Positions 33,698 to 45,540 of a stretch of DNA of 64,000 nt are shown piece after piece. Every line of letters starts with the position of its first letter. Positions within the stretch are counted from its first letter, which is position 1. Source of the DNA: Polyodon spathula (lineage: Eukaryota > Chordata > Actinopteri > Acipenseriformes > Polyodontidae); contig NC_054540.1 in assembly GCF_017654505.1 (NCBI RefSeq), forward strand, positions 38,828,017-38,892,016. Direction: 5' to 3'. Made by a program: the position numbers and the translations under genes. Under the pieces are notes generated by a model that did not search any database, was not told the DNA's origin, and was given only the letters and a program-made list of their open reading frames with translations.

Positions 33698-34381
33698 TGT
33701 GGAAGGGTGGTGGGTAATTCACTGACACAGGAGACAGATCATTATACTTGAAAACACCACACAGGTGTCAAGTTTTATTTTCAAGATGAGTTTTTACATT
33801 TTAGCCTGCATATGGTGCTGTTCACTGTGTTCTGCCTACCAACGATGGTAAAAACAGAGACACGGCAATACCACAGATGGCACAGTGCAAGTGCGGATGC
33901 ACTCACAAGTGTTCAAATCAATAATCCAAAAACCAAAGGTGAAAAGAAAAAGAAAGCACAGTAATCAAAACTATAAATAAAAGGTGCTGCACTTCAGCAG
34001 CGTTACCCCAGCCATCACTACCCTCATGGCCTGGGTCTCCGTCCTACCCTGACCATTCCTTAGGCTTCTATAAAAATACACTGGGAGTCTGTCCATGGTT
34101 TCCCTACTATTACTATGCTTCTTTTTCTTTGTTTTATCTTTTGGGTCTCGGCTCGTGACCCGAGTTTCCGTCCTTTCCAGTATGTCCTAAAAGGACAGAC
34201 CTGAGGAAACAGTAGAGCGTTATCTTATAGGGTTAACAATCTCCCCAAGTCCCACCTCCCAGTCACTCAGAGAGAGGGAAAGTCCACACACCCCCTTTCC
34301 CACCCCCCCGTGTCACTGCCATCACTCACAGCAGCACTATGAACATGCCAGCAGAGTCAGCACAGATCTCCTCCTGCTACA
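33698..34381 (-). mobile_element. Solo LTR with perfect 5-bp target duplication
   Basis: 684 bp bounded by TGTGGAAGGGTGG and CTCCTGCTACA and flanked by identical ACACC at 33693-33697 and 34382-34386. It is probably minus-oriented, because on that strand a TATA-like stretch precedes an AAAATAAAA polyadenylation-like stretch. No internal region remains, so it arose by recombination between two LTRs. Confidence 0.8.
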
Positions 34382-34386
34382 ACACC

Positions 34387-35440
34387 CTTTTTGTGTGACA
34401 CACAACTTCTATCAAATACTGTGAACCAATGGAAGGGCCAACAAAGACTTGTTTACAGTACAAGGGAATGCCTATACATTGTGTTATTTAAACTCAAAAC
34501 AAGGATTTGAGTTTGACTTCTGTCTGGATGCACTAGATTCGTGCTGTTTGGATTATCTCTCTGGATTTGCTCTTTCTTCAATCTTATCGCTCTCAACTCA
34601 TCAAACTCAGAAGTTCTTCAACGAAGACGCAATGATGTAATCTTCAAAGCTGTCCTGGAGAAGATGGGCTGCCTCCGGAATGACGAAGGCTTTTGCCTAC
34701 AGTACAGACTTCACAGAGATACTGCACTGCGCTGCTGTCCAACTAACTTCTACAGAGAGGACAGCCTTGTTAAGAAGACTTTATTTTAAACATTACACCA
34801 ACAGAATAAGTGACAATACACTGCTGTACACTAGATGGTGCTGGTGATTTAGCTGATCTAGTCTATATTGTATACATTACTTGTACTTTATGGTAGGGCA
34901 ACTATAGACAGACTTGTAAGAATAAATGTTTATGTTTCAGTAATTGCACTACTCAGAATAATACTGCTGTGTAGTATCCCTTATAAAAAGGTAGTGACAG
35001 CATGGCAAAGTGTAGTAAAGCATAGAGACTGCATTGCTGATATATAGTTAAAGCTATACTTATAGTTAATGCACAGTATAACCATGGGAAAAGCAATGGT
35101 GAACCTGCAAAGTTACCATGGGTAACATTTCTAATGGGTATATTCAATAGCTTTATTTTGGTGTTTTTTTAAGGGCCTATCTGAGATTTAATCATTGAAT
35201 TTCTACTTTAGATTAATTACAGAACTACTCAAACCCGTACAGCATTGTATTACTGCTGAATTAATACTAGTCACACATGGAACGTACGGTACCTATATGT
35301 TACTAACAATTCCTAATGGCATCACATCTAAATGATGGGTTTATATTTGCACAGGGTTCTGCATTCATAGTTATTTTAAAATATTTGTGGCTAGCAAAAT
35401 ATTCCAAAAATGTCTCCTTCGTGCACGTCCATTCATTATA
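34387..35440. other. No gene identified
   Basis: Two overlapping short plus frames (34449-34640 and 34541-34789) have no recognisable domain. The stretch 35030-35140 with two CCATGG motifs resembles sequence near 61950-62000 and probably belongs to the same repeat family as the neighbouring foldback element. Confidence 0.4.
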
Positions 35441-35442
35441 TA

Positions 35443-35822
35443 GAATGTGCAGTTGTGAAAGAAACATATGTTATTGCAAACATGTATCTTCATTTTAAAA
35501 AATGACATTTGGCACTACACTAGGTTAAAGAAAACTCTGTTTACTTCCTGTGTCATTTCACTTGGAAAGTGTCCCCATCCTTTCACTGGCATCTTCCTTG
35601 TCAATAACCAATCAGCTGCTTCCATTATTGACTGACATGCTGCCAGCCAGTAACATGTTTTGACCCAGAAGACACTGCTGAGGTGAAATGACACATGAAG
35701 TAAAATTATAGAATAAGAATACATAGAAATGGAGCTTCCTTTAAGCAAAAGTCGTACCAGATGTCATATTTTGAAATGAAAATATGTGCGCTACATGTGT
35801 TTCTTTCAAAACTGCAAAAGTG
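35443..35822. mobile_element. Foldback MITE, copy 1
   Basis: Arms of nearly 100 bp are imperfect reverse complements: the left arm at 35443-35540 includes GACATTTGGCACTAC, and the right arm at 35728-35822 includes GTCGTACCAGATGTC. The interior contains AACATGTTTTGACCCAGAAG, which recurs in copy 2 at 62490-62520. No coding capacity. Confidence 0.75.
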
Positions 35823-35867
35823 CCTTTTTTTACTCAGAAGTTTAATGGACCTTTGGGTCTCAAGTCA

Positions 35868-36060
35868 TTCAAAGGGTTTCTTATTGCAAGTATGGTACTC
35901 AATAGGGTTTCGTATTGCAAGTATGGTACTCAATAGGGTTTCGTATTGCAAGTATGGTACTCAATAGGGTTTCTTATTGCAAGTACGGCACTCAATAGGG
36001 TTTCTTATTGCAAGTACGGCACTCAATAGGGTTTCTTATTGCAAGTATGGTAGTCAATTA
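35868..36060. repeat. 31-bp minisatellite, about 6 units
   Basis: Units of CAATAGGGTTTCGTATTGCA followed by AGTATGGTACT. The array is very homogeneous, differing mainly by C/T and A/G changes, which suggests recent expansion. Confidence 0.95.
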
Positions 36061-36736
36061 CTTATTTTTGTTTACGATAAGTAAAATGCAAATAGGAAAC
36101 ACAAGCAAGGAGTGATGATTACAGACTATGCTGAATGACGTTGTCATGAGCTTGTCCCTATTCACTCCCATTATATTCTGGCTGGGGCACTGTGGTTATT
36201 ATTAGCACAGGGTTACTTTAACAGGATTCATATTAAGCAGGCTTGAATATACATTTAAGTCTCCCAAATTACAGAAACCACAGGGAAAAAAGAGCCCAAA
36301 ATTATGAAAACTATGCAAAGTAACTGTGACAGAGCCTTGAGTTTAGCAGGTCTGAAAGAACTGCAACATTTCCGGACTTGGCACCCTACCTCAGGACTTT
36401 GCTTATTAATGCTGAAGACATTTACCAAATGTCCTTGTTTTTAAATTCCACTAGAGTGCGCTGTGTGTTTTGAAGCTACTGTACAGGGAGGTTGTTGTCA
36501 GTTACACACTTCCCCCAAACTATTCCAAAGAGATAGCATTTTTTTATAGGCCACATCGATAGACCGATACTTTCAGTGAACACGTAGTTGATTACTGGAA
36601 TTGTGGCGGTGTTTGCAGATGAACCTGAAAAAAATAAATTAAAAAAAGTAGGTGACCCACTGCTAAACAATTTCAAAATAGAAGCACATCGCGCTTCAAT
36701 GTGGCGAACCTTCCTTTAAAGATATTTTAAAAGATG

Positions 36737-36749
36737 TTTTTATTTATTA

Positions 36750-36797
<48 letters not shown>
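36737..36797. repeat. (ATT)n microsatellite
   Basis: About 18 TTA units with two interruptions. Confidence 0.95.
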
Positions 36798-37859
36798 TAT
36801 AGAATTCAGTTTTATTATTAAGAATAGCACAGTTACCTTATATGGAATAAACCTTCTTTATCAAGTTCAGACAAACATATGGAATAAAGCGACTACGTTA
36901 ATTATTATGATACATAGTAATCATTGTTAAATAGTAAATACAACAAAACAACAAGTATTTAGTTTTGGGATAAATCAAAATACCAGCTACAAATAGTGGT
37001 GACATCAATCATGAACAAGGGTTTCACAAAAGGAAGTTTTTACAATTAAATATAAATGCCTCAGTGTCTCTTTTAAAAAGTTTTTTAAGCTACGTATTTT
37101 AAATATTGTATCAATCGTATCAATTAAACAAAAGCGAAGTAGTGCGTTTTGTTGAATGTTTGTGTCTTGCATGGACCACAGATATGTACCTTTTGTTCTA
37201 TACAAAGTATACACTAATTCTAGGGTGTTTTGTAATGTTACTTATGCATCTAATTACCGTATAGATATACTATTGGTGTTATGTTTAGTTTATTTAAATC
37301 CAAAAATGTATAAATATTTAAAATATTGTAGTCTGTAATCATGAACCACAGCTAATATACTGCGGTCAGATATAAACATGTCCTGTATATGTCCCAATTA
37401 TTATTATTATTACTGTTCATACCCTTACTCACAATATGAAGGGTTCAGTCCTGTTTTTGTACTATATTTATACTTCAATGCTACAACTGCAGACTGCCTC
37501 GCTGCTATTTGCTGCAATGGTCGGGGAGTGGCTTGCTTACACATAAACAACACATTTAGATCATAGCAAGTTCGCTACGTATAATGCCCCCGTTTAAAAG
37601 CGTCAACGCGGTTTAAGGTGGACATGTGACTTTCAGTTTTTGTCAATGGATTATTACTAGAAATATAGAAACAAATCTAATTTAAATCGGCAACAACGTG
37701 CACGCCACTGTGATGATGGTGTTCTGAGCATGTGATATTTTTGGACGTTTAAAAACCCCGTTCCGTATTTTACAACTTCCCTTGACGATTAAAAGCCACA
37801 TTAGGGTTAAATTACCCAGCGGCTGGTGGATGACAACAACTCTTAGATCACCTTAAGCG

Positions 37860-37970
37860 AAGTTGGGCGGTTCCCATTGCTTTAACCAATGGTGCGCTTT
37901 CTCTGTTTAAATAGATTTAGGTGTCAATCAATTTCTTGTAGTCAGCCTCCCTTTAATCGCCATATTGGGT
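37860..37970 (+). promoter_or_regulatory. CDKN1B: CDKN1B core promoter and conserved YY1-like block
   Basis: A GC box GGGCGG at 37865-37870, a CCAAT box at 37886-37890 and a TATA-like TTTAAATAG at 37906-37914 are followed by a block, GTCAGCCTCCCTTTAATCGC and then CATATTGGG, at 37941-37969. From memory the human CDKN1B 5' leader contains an almost identical block. CGCCATATT at 37958-37966 is the reverse complement of the YY1 core AATATGGCG. Transcription probably starts near 37935-37945 (inference from spacing). Confidence 0.7.
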
Positions 37971-38064
37971 AGCCTACAGAAAAGGCTTGTCTGGTTTTTT
38001 TTTTTTCTTTTTACTACAAGACGGATTTGACAGGAGTGACTTTTGCAATTGCACTTTGTTTTTC

Positions 38065-38091
38065 ATGATCCTCCGAGTTTGCATTTGCTAG
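38065..38091 (+). CDS. CDKN1B uORF 1 (8 codons)
   Basis: ATG at 38065 followed by seven codons and TAG, entirely upstream of the coding start. The start context is weak (T at -3). It exists in the mRNA only if the leader is unspliced here. Confidence 0.45.
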   Translation: MILRVCIC

Positions 38092-38109
38092 CATTGGGGT
38101 TTTTAATTA

Positions 38110-38262
38110 ATGTTATTCTTTTTTACTTCCGGTAATTGCAGATTCCTTTGCATTTGTGATAGTATTTCTACGTTTGTTTTTGATCGATTTGGGGGGGAAG
38201 TGAGAAAACAAGCCACAAGAGGTATTTTGAACAATGTCAAACGTCCGTATTTCAAATGGTAG
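38110..38262 (+). CDS. CDKN1B uORF 2, overlapping the main start codon
   Basis: ATG at 38110 opens a 50-codon frame that stops at 38260-38262, after the p27 ATG at 38234 and in another frame. The start context is poor (T at -3, T at +4) while the main ATG has A at -3, so leaky scanning would still allow p27 synthesis. The known human CDKN1B leader also contains a regulatory uORF. A splice within the leader would remove the overlap. Confidence 0.45.
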   Translation: MLFFFTSGNCRFLCICDSISTFVFDRFGGEVRKQATRGILNNVKRPYFKW

Positions 38263-38720
38263 CCCGACTTTGGAAAGAATGAATGCAAGGCAGTCAGATC
38301 ACCCTAAACCCTCGGCTTGCAGGACCCTTTTTGGCCCGGTGGATCACGAAGAGTTAAAGAGCGATTTAAAGGGACATTTGAAGGAACTTGAAGCGGCATC
38401 GTGCGCGAGATGGAATTTCGATTTCGCAAATCACAAGCCAATGAAGCCGGGGAGGTACGAATGGGAAATTGTGGATGATAAAGAAGTGCCTGCTTTTTAC
38501 ACCGGAATCCATCCCTCATCAAAGAGGTTGTGTTCTTCTGTGACGACTGCTGGGAAAACCCATTTGGATCTTAACGGGAATCATAATGGTGTTGTGAGTC
38601 CATGTCGGCGAAACCTACTAGGAGATAGACTTTCTGAGGAGAAGAAACCCGAAAAGCAGGAAAGTGAGATTGACAGTAAAGACCATTCCACAGGGCAAAG
38701 GAAAAGACCGGCTACTAATG
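38234..38720 (+). CDS. CDKN1B: CDKN1B (p27Kip1), coding exon 1
   Basis: Encodes residues 1-162 of p27Kip1, the nuclear inhibitor of cyclin E/A-CDK2 that holds cells in G1. The N-terminus MSNVRISNGSPTLERM is near-identical to other vertebrates and keeps Ser10. The cyclin-binding RxLF motif is RTLF at 30-33. The CDK-binding region follows: RWNFDF at 59-64, YEW at 75-77, and the 3-10 helix AFYTG at 87-91, where only the first of the two mammalian tyrosines remains. The C-terminal part of the exon carries RKRPAT with the Thr157-equivalent and half of the nuclear localisation signal. The exon ends AATG|GTAAAT, splitting a codon after its first base. No neighbouring host gene lies within the window. 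Confidence 0.97.
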
Positions 38721-38905
38721 GTAAATTATACAAATATAGAACTATGAGGTCATAAAACGCTGTTCTTTTTTAAAGCAAAGGCATCGGCTTTCCTTGTTAA
38801 ATAAAAATAGCACGCCACATATAGCCTACTGAAGAAAATGTTTATCTGTCAGGTGTAGCCTACTTGTATTTATTTTTATTAGACATAGTACATTTTTTGG
38901 AGCAG

Positions 38906-38979
<74 letters not shown>

Positions 38980-39361
38980 TGAAGGATATTTGTAATTATC
39001 TCTCATTTTAAGAAACGAGTCAGTAGGTTGTGTACGATTTTAAACATAGCTTTTAAAGATGTATTTATTAAAAATCCAAATATATTCCGCACAGCCTGCA
39101 GTTTTAGTCACTTATCGCAGGTCTACAATAGAAAAAGCGTGTTTTGCATTCTCTTCTTCGGGTAGGGCTCGCAGCGTTACAATCAGCGTAGTACAGTAGT
39201 GATGACAACAAACACATCGTCTTGTTTTGACAGCCTTGCTAATAGTTACTACGGTATGCAAATACTGTGGTGGCGAGCGAACTTCATGTTTTTTAACCCT
39301 ACCAAAACATGTTGAATTGAGCAGGATTTTTGTTTGAAACTCCTTGTATATTTTCTGTTAG
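38721..39361 (+). other. CDKN1B: CDKN1B intron 1
   Basis: 641 bp with GTAAAT donor and TTTTCTGTTAG acceptor. Its position, within the nuclear-localisation segment, is the same as in mammals. It contains a long (TA)n array at 38909-38976. Confidence 0.92.
38909..38976. repeat. (TA)n microsatellite in CDKN1B intron 1
   Basis: About 34 TA units without interruption. Confidence 0.95.
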
Positions 39362-39486
39362 AATCGACCGCACAGAGTAAAAGAGCCAATTCTGGCACCA
39401 CAGACGAAGTCTCAGGATCCAAGTGCCCAAATGTAAGCTCGGTCGAGCAGACGCCCAGGAAATGTAGCCCACGACAAAATACGTGA
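39362..39486 (+). CDS. CDKN1B: CDKN1B (p27Kip1), coding exon 2
   Basis: Completes the protein to 203 residues (487 + 125 = 612 nt, in frame), close to the 198 of human p27. It begins with the second part of the bipartite nuclear localisation signal (AQSKRAN). SVEQTPRK near residues 189-196 is the phosphodegron: its Thr193 matches human Thr187, which CDK2 phosphorylates so that SCF-Skp2 can destroy p27. The tail ends PRQNT; the arginine run before the final threonine in mammals (Thr198 site) is reduced to one Arg. The TGA at 39484-39486 is followed after four bases by CAG|GTAAGG. Confidence 0.95.
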
Positions 39487-40216
39487 ACAGGTAAGGATCC
39501 TCCATTTATTGTGTTTGTGTGGTGTTGTCTTTTCTTGAAAAGACTGATTTTGAAGACTTCCTCTTATACGTCTTTATTTTAAAACACAAAAACAAACAGG
39601 ATGACGACATATAACTGCTGTGGAAAAAATGTATAACTTCGGCCTTCTTTAGGTACTCTATCAATATTACCCACGTTTAAACTTGTGTTGTAATACACAC
39701 ACACACACACACGTACGTTAAGCATGGTGCGGAATTAATTAATTTAATTTTTGTATTTGTTCACTATGGGATATTTTACTGAAGTAATGTTCATGATGGA
39801 TACTGACTGTCACTTATTTGAAATAATTGCGTACCTCAATCATCTTGGAGTTTAACCAGTTTTGTAGAAGTCACACTGATTTTTTTTTAAATTGATTTTT
39901 ATAAAACGGAGAAACTAAAAAAAAAAAAAATGTTATGTTTAACATGGCAAACACTGGTGTAATTTTATTTGTATTTTTCGTTTATTATATATGAGAGTTT
40001 TATATGGAATATATAAAAACATTATTTGTAAACTGTAATAAGTTGTAGAATTTATATTTTGTTGCCACAGGCACATGGTCTGTTGGGTGTAATTAAATCT
40101 AGTACACACCCAAATGCAAATATTACTGTATCTTTAACAAGTAACAATGTTCAGGTTTTACAAGACAAATAAATTATGATTGATGATGCATAGTTTAATT
40201 TATCATTTCTTTCCAG
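39487..40216 (+). other. CDKN1B: CDKN1B intron 2, between stop codon and 3' UTR exon
   Basis: Donor AACAG|GTAAGG starts at 39491 and the acceptor TTTCTTTCCAG ends at 40216. Mammalian CDKN1B also places its last intron a few bases after the stop. The short distance should avoid nonsense-mediated decay. Confidence 0.85.
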
Positions 40217-40407
40217 AGTTGAAAAATGGAATTCCTTGTTCATGGAGACAGTGCTGGGTGATGCAAAAGGGGAATGCAGTTATGGAAGATAATTAGTGAT
40301 ACTGTACAAGCACTGAAAAAAACAACACTAAATCTGGCACTCAATTTTTCTTTTTTTTTTAATAAATTAAAAAAAAAAAAAAAAAAAAACTGCCTCTAAA
40401 GCGATGT

Positions 40408-40415
40408 ATGTAGCA
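40408..40415 (+). promoter_or_regulatory. CDKN1B: miR-221/222 site 1
   Basis: ATGTAGCA is an 8-mer match to the miR-221/222 seed (AGCUACAU). It lies in a 3' UTR block resembling the mammalian one, where two such sites repress p27. Confidence 0.75.
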
Positions 40416-40476
40416 ATGTGCAATTAGGGTTTCCTTATTTGCTGTTTTGTTTTCTTACTACCTTCTTTTTGATTAT

Positions 40477-40484
40477 ATGTAGCA
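40477..40484 (+). promoter_or_regulatory. CDKN1B: miR-221/222 site 2
   Basis: Second ATGTAGCA, 69 bases downstream of the first, followed by CATAAA as in mammals. Confidence 0.75.
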
Positions 40485-41351
40485 CATAAAAATATACAAT
40501 TTTTTAATATATTTTTTTCTGATACAAAGTATGAGTGTTGTTTTCGGATTTTACAAGTTGCAGTGTAGTTTTTTTTTTTTTTTTTTAAATGCATTTTATA
40601 TTGCTGTTTTATAAGGTTTTGTAATGACCTTTTTTTTCTGATAAACACTTGTTCTAAAGAAGAAACATAACCAGAACTGATAATGTAAGTGTACATTAAA
40701 AAAAAAAAGTACCTGGTGAAATTAAAATCTAGAGTGCTCTATGCAACAGTGATGCAATGCACAGTTTATGTTGGTCTTGCTTAAAATTATTCCAAGGTTT
40801 TAGATATATGAACGTTTGCAAATGTTAATTAAATATATAACATTGTTGTAATATATATATATATATTATATATATCTATATATATAGATATTAATATATA
40901 TAGATATATATATATATATATATCTGTATCTCTGTTATTAAAAAAAAAAATGCATTGTTGCTACACAGATTATTGAGTCAAATTACACAAAATATCCCTG
41001 CAGTTTTGTCTGAATTGTTGATTAAGAAAATGTTAATGGAACTGTCAATATTTGGTTTGATTATTTAAAATTTCCTGTTTGTCTTGCATACTCCTATGCT
41101 CTAGTTTCACAGACCCCAGTGGCACTAATGCTGGATTTACTGAAGGTAGCATTATACAGTTCATAATTAATGCTAAACAGGTTCTGTGAATCAGGCAGTA
41201 TGATAAATAACCACCAACAATTGTTTCTTTTATAAGACCTTGAAGTTTTATAATGTTACACAGTTAGTTAGTGAATCACTGTGTAAAATACACTGCAACA
41301 CAATCTGTAAAATACAGTTTTTTGTGATGGGCTTTTTATTTAATCAGTAAA

Positions 41352-41477
<126 letters not shown>

Positions 41478-41911
41478 TTAAAAAGCCATTAGAAAATAAG
41501 TAAACTCATTAGATCTAAATTATATTCTTAAATTGAAATATGTATTTTACAGAGCAAATAAACATGTATCATGTCCTTATCATGAGTTACCAACTGATTA
41601 TTGAAGAATGGACCACATGAACAAAAGTACAAGTATCAGCCTGTTAATTGTGAAAGCCTGCTCAAGTGTAACTCGTGTTCACTGTAAAGCAGCTAAGCAA
41701 CTGAAATACAGTAAACTGTTCAAATGAAGTATTTCCAATCCATTTCGCCTCGAAAGATCCATGTGACCCATTTTAGTTTTTCCTGTTTGTAGCAGTTGTG
41801 GTATTTGTGGACATGGCACTGTATTGATTCTGAAAAAGGCATCCCACATCTTCTAAAACCTCAAGCTACATTGCCTGTGTATTTGTATGTATAAAAGTTG
41901 AAGTGTGCTTG

Positions 41912-41919
41912 TGTACATA
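41912..41919 (+). promoter_or_regulatory. CDKN1B: Pumilio-type element (UGUACAUA)
   Basis: TGTACATA fits the UGUANAUA consensus and lies in a block shared with mammalian CDKN1B. Pumilio proteins are known regulators of p27 mRNA; use of this particular copy is an inference. Confidence 0.5.
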
Positions 41920-42171
41920 ACTTTGTAAAAACACTGAGAAATTATACTAACTTATTTATGTTAAAAAAAAAATTATTATTATTATTATTATTATTTAGAA
42001 AAGTTTGTTTTTGTTTAGCGGAAGTGGCATTTCTTGTGCGTTTGTAAATGCCTTTTTTATTTTGTAGTATTAGCAGTTGCTTAATGTTGCAGTCTGAGCC
42101 AGATAGTTGTTTTTGGGGTTTTTTTTTTTTTTTGTATAACGTGTGTTTAAAAAAAATGATATTCAACAATC

Positions 42172-42177
42172 AATAAA
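42172..42177 (+). terminator. CDKN1B: CDKN1B polyadenylation signal
   Basis: AATAAA in CAATCAATAAAGAC, matching the end of the mammalian CDKN1B 3' UTR. Cleavage is expected about 15-25 bases further on. Confidence 0.8.
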
Positions 42178-42195
42178 GACAACAACTGCCATATT

Positions 42196-42720
42196 GTGTT
42201 AATTTAATGAGCAAACTGTTCTCAGCAATTTATTTTCTTGGGAGGGGGTGTGTGTTTGAGGGTCTATTAGGTATTTTGCCTTACCATTTTTCCATGAGTA
42301 AAACAACCAGTTTCCTTTTTAAATTTCTGTTTTGCATCCTGAGGAAAACCCAGAGCTTTGCAGTTGTTGTATGTTGCCCCTAACTGCTGCATGAAGTAGC
42401 AAGAGCAGGCCTATTTGACCTAAAATGTTAAATTAAATCGATACATTGTGATTAAATGTAATGTAGTAAGCCGTCAGGAATACTATAAGGCTGTTGCTTT
42501 ATAATTTGATTATACTATAACTATTAAGTGTAGTTCACTCAAGTTTAGCACTATAGCATTTAACACCAGGGTCTTGCATTGTGTCTCCTTTGTTTAATAA
42601 ATAAATAAATACAACTATTTACACCACTGCTACTCAAAGCTCAATACACCACAGCTGTACACTTTGAAGCAGTTTACACCATCGCTGCAAATATAAAAGC
42701 TATTTACGCCACTTATGAAT
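42196..42720. other. CDKN1B downstream flank; no gene
   Basis: No coding sequence recognised. The downstream end grades into a minisatellite. Confidence 0.5.
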
Positions 42721-42721
42721 A

Positions 42722-42890
42722 AATTCAAGATTTACACCACAATCCATTGAAGATTTACACCACACTGAATACATGGAAGATTTACACCACACTGAATACA
42801 TGGAAGATTTACACCACACTGAATGCATTGAAGATTTATACCACACTGAATACGTTGAAGAGTTACACCACACTGAATACACTGAAGAAT
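42722..42890. repeat. 27-bp minisatellite, about 6 units
   Basis: Units of GATTTACACCACACTGAATA followed by CATGGAA. The period is a multiple of three, so the minus strand stays open as nine-residue repeats (SMYSVWCKS), a by-product. Confidence 0.92.
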
Positions 42891-45460
42891 TTATTGATAA
42901 TGTTGGTTTACCAGTGGTAGCTGATAATAATGCTTAGGGTTTCACAGTTTCAGTAGTAACTGTTATACATTGAGATACTATTAGTTGGTGTAAAATAGTG
43001 AGGGTTCAAACAATATGTACACTACAGTGTTATATTTCACTATTTACACTCAGCAGTAGCGTAAATAGACTCTGGTATTTAAACTCACAGCATAAATATG
43101 AACATGCTTACCCAACTGACATGAAATGTAAATATGACTTTATTTGCATCTCTTAACATCATACTGTTTCAATAAGGAGTTAGCATGAGTATGACAGGCC
43201 TATCATTTCCAACCTTTGCAAGAGGGGCAGGACTAAGACTAGTTGTTTATGTAGCGTACTTCTGTTGAAAAAGCGCATAGGGCAATCCTTGTTATTAGGC
43301 AAAACTCTAAATATAACTCCACAACCTATGTTGAATATGTTTGTTTTTTGTCAGGATAACATTTTACCATGGTGTAATACCCCCATGTCTCCTTCATTTA
43401 AGAAAAAAAGACATTATAATAACAAAGTATACTATATCACATGGTGTATTTACCAGCCAAAGAATACCTCAGAATTGTAAATGTAAAGCACAGAACTGCC
43501 AGAATCCAGGCATGTCAAATAAACATAAAAATGTGTATTCTTAATTAAATTAATGAAGATATTATTGTATTGATCAAATTCCAGAAAATAATTCTAACAA
43601 GTTATTGTAAATATATATTATCCATACAGGCATCAAACAGTTTTTGTGCCTTATTATAATATTTATTATAATATATGTAGATGAGGTATTTTATTAAAAC
43701 TTTTCATTTGCTATAGTTTCGTGTTCAATTGTTGTTAAGATTAATACAACTGAAACATACTGAAAACTGTGCTATAATTATACATATGCAAAGAGCATCG
43801 GTTGGGTTAAGCACTGACATGCAGTCAAATGAACAGGAATGCAATGAAATTACTGGCACGCAAATGTTTCATGAATAAGACCCTGCGATTTACAAGTGAA
43901 GGCCATTCTCTGACTTCTGTGAGACTTCTATATTATTAATAGATTCTTCGGCGTTGCACAAACAGCAGATCATACCTGTAATACTAACTTAATCGAATTG
44001 CAGTAACATTTACTGTGTACACAGACAGTAGTCCATTATATTGCAGTGTATTTTTGTAAAACTGCACTGCATTTTTGTAATGATTTATACACAAAATAAT
44101 GTTGAAGACTCGAAGTAGAAAAGCGCTAAACAATGTGTGTTAAATGAAGTAGCCCAGCCACGTACTCACATAGTTACACGCAAACATAAATACAGGTATA
44201 AATATGCATACATACACCTTGAGTATGTTACGCATAGCACGGGCGACATTACATTGCAGATACAACATATCTTAAAATAGATTTTCTCTGGAGATATAAC
44301 AAGGATTGCAATTGATTTACCATTAGTTAGTTACACAATTAAAGTAACCTGCACATGTGCCCCCCGTTTTTATTTAACTCACTGTAGCAATCGCAGCAGG
44401 AAAGATACATCTTCACTGTTAATGTAAACAACTCACATATGACAAGAAATCCCTATTTGTAAAGCGAGGAAGTCGGATTTCAATGGAGAAAATAATTTGC
44501 AAGAAACCAATAGGCAACGTATTGACGTACTGGGACTATCAAACAATGCCTTAGCACTTCAGTCACTTCACTGAATTTAAAGGTAACTGAAAATTATTGA
44601 CAAAACAAACGTTTACCTATGTTACGATAGAATATGGGATGAACACACACAGTGACAAACCAGGTGTTTGTATAGAAAAGTACAGTATCTGTAATAAATC
44701 ACTAGTAGCTTTTTTTGTATGTTTTATTAATTTGGCAAATAGTATCTATGCTGTGTGCTGAATCACAATGTCATAACAGTACTATATTTACAAAGTTAAA
44801 TGACAGCGCTCATTTAAAAATTAACTCATAAACAACTTGGTAAAGGGGGAAACAGGGGCAGTGCCTTAAAAAGGCGTAGATCGACGTTTATGTAATCCAA
44901 TCAGGAAAGCCCTTACAAAAGCATACCACTTGAACCATCCATTGAAAACGTTTCTCCGCCCAAGAGACTGGTTCGCAATCCAACTGGTGCGTTTGCGTGG
45001 TTTAAAAAAAAAAAAAAAAAAAATTCTGCCCTTTTTGCTGATGCCAGCAGACTTCTTTGGGTGTGGCTTCCAGTATAACAAAAATAGGAGGCAATATCTA
45101 AACAGTGAATGAATCTCTACATAATTTAGGTTTTAGGCAGTATGGCTAAAATAATACGAGGTCGGGAACTGTGAAGATCCCAGCAGAAGTATCCCCTTTT
45201 CACGTAAACCTCTCGCTGTTTTGCAAGAAACTGTAGTTCCTATTTCCTAACCTTTTATATCGTATAACTTTTAGAACAGGTTGATTTCTCAGTGAGAAAT
45301 AGTTTGAAATAGTTTGTTATTTTTTATACTTTATCCTGTTTAAGCGGCGGTTGACAAAATGATATGTTAATTTTTAAGTCGTGTTTTTAAACGTGTTTTT
45401 CTTTAATGGGTGTCTCAAAAATAAAAGTAATAATAATAAAATAAATACATTATACACGTG
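42891..45460. other. No gene identified
   Basis: About 2.6 kb of AT-rich sequence with only short frames, a poly(A) run near 45003-45022, and no recognisable mobile-element protein. Confidence 0.5.
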
Positions 45461-45464
45461 GATT

Positions 45465-45468
<4 letters not shown>

Positions 45469-45537
<69 letters not shown>
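45469..45537. repeat. (TA)n microsatellite
   Basis: About 34 uninterrupted TA units. Confidence 0.95.
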
Positions 45538-45540
<3 letters not shown>

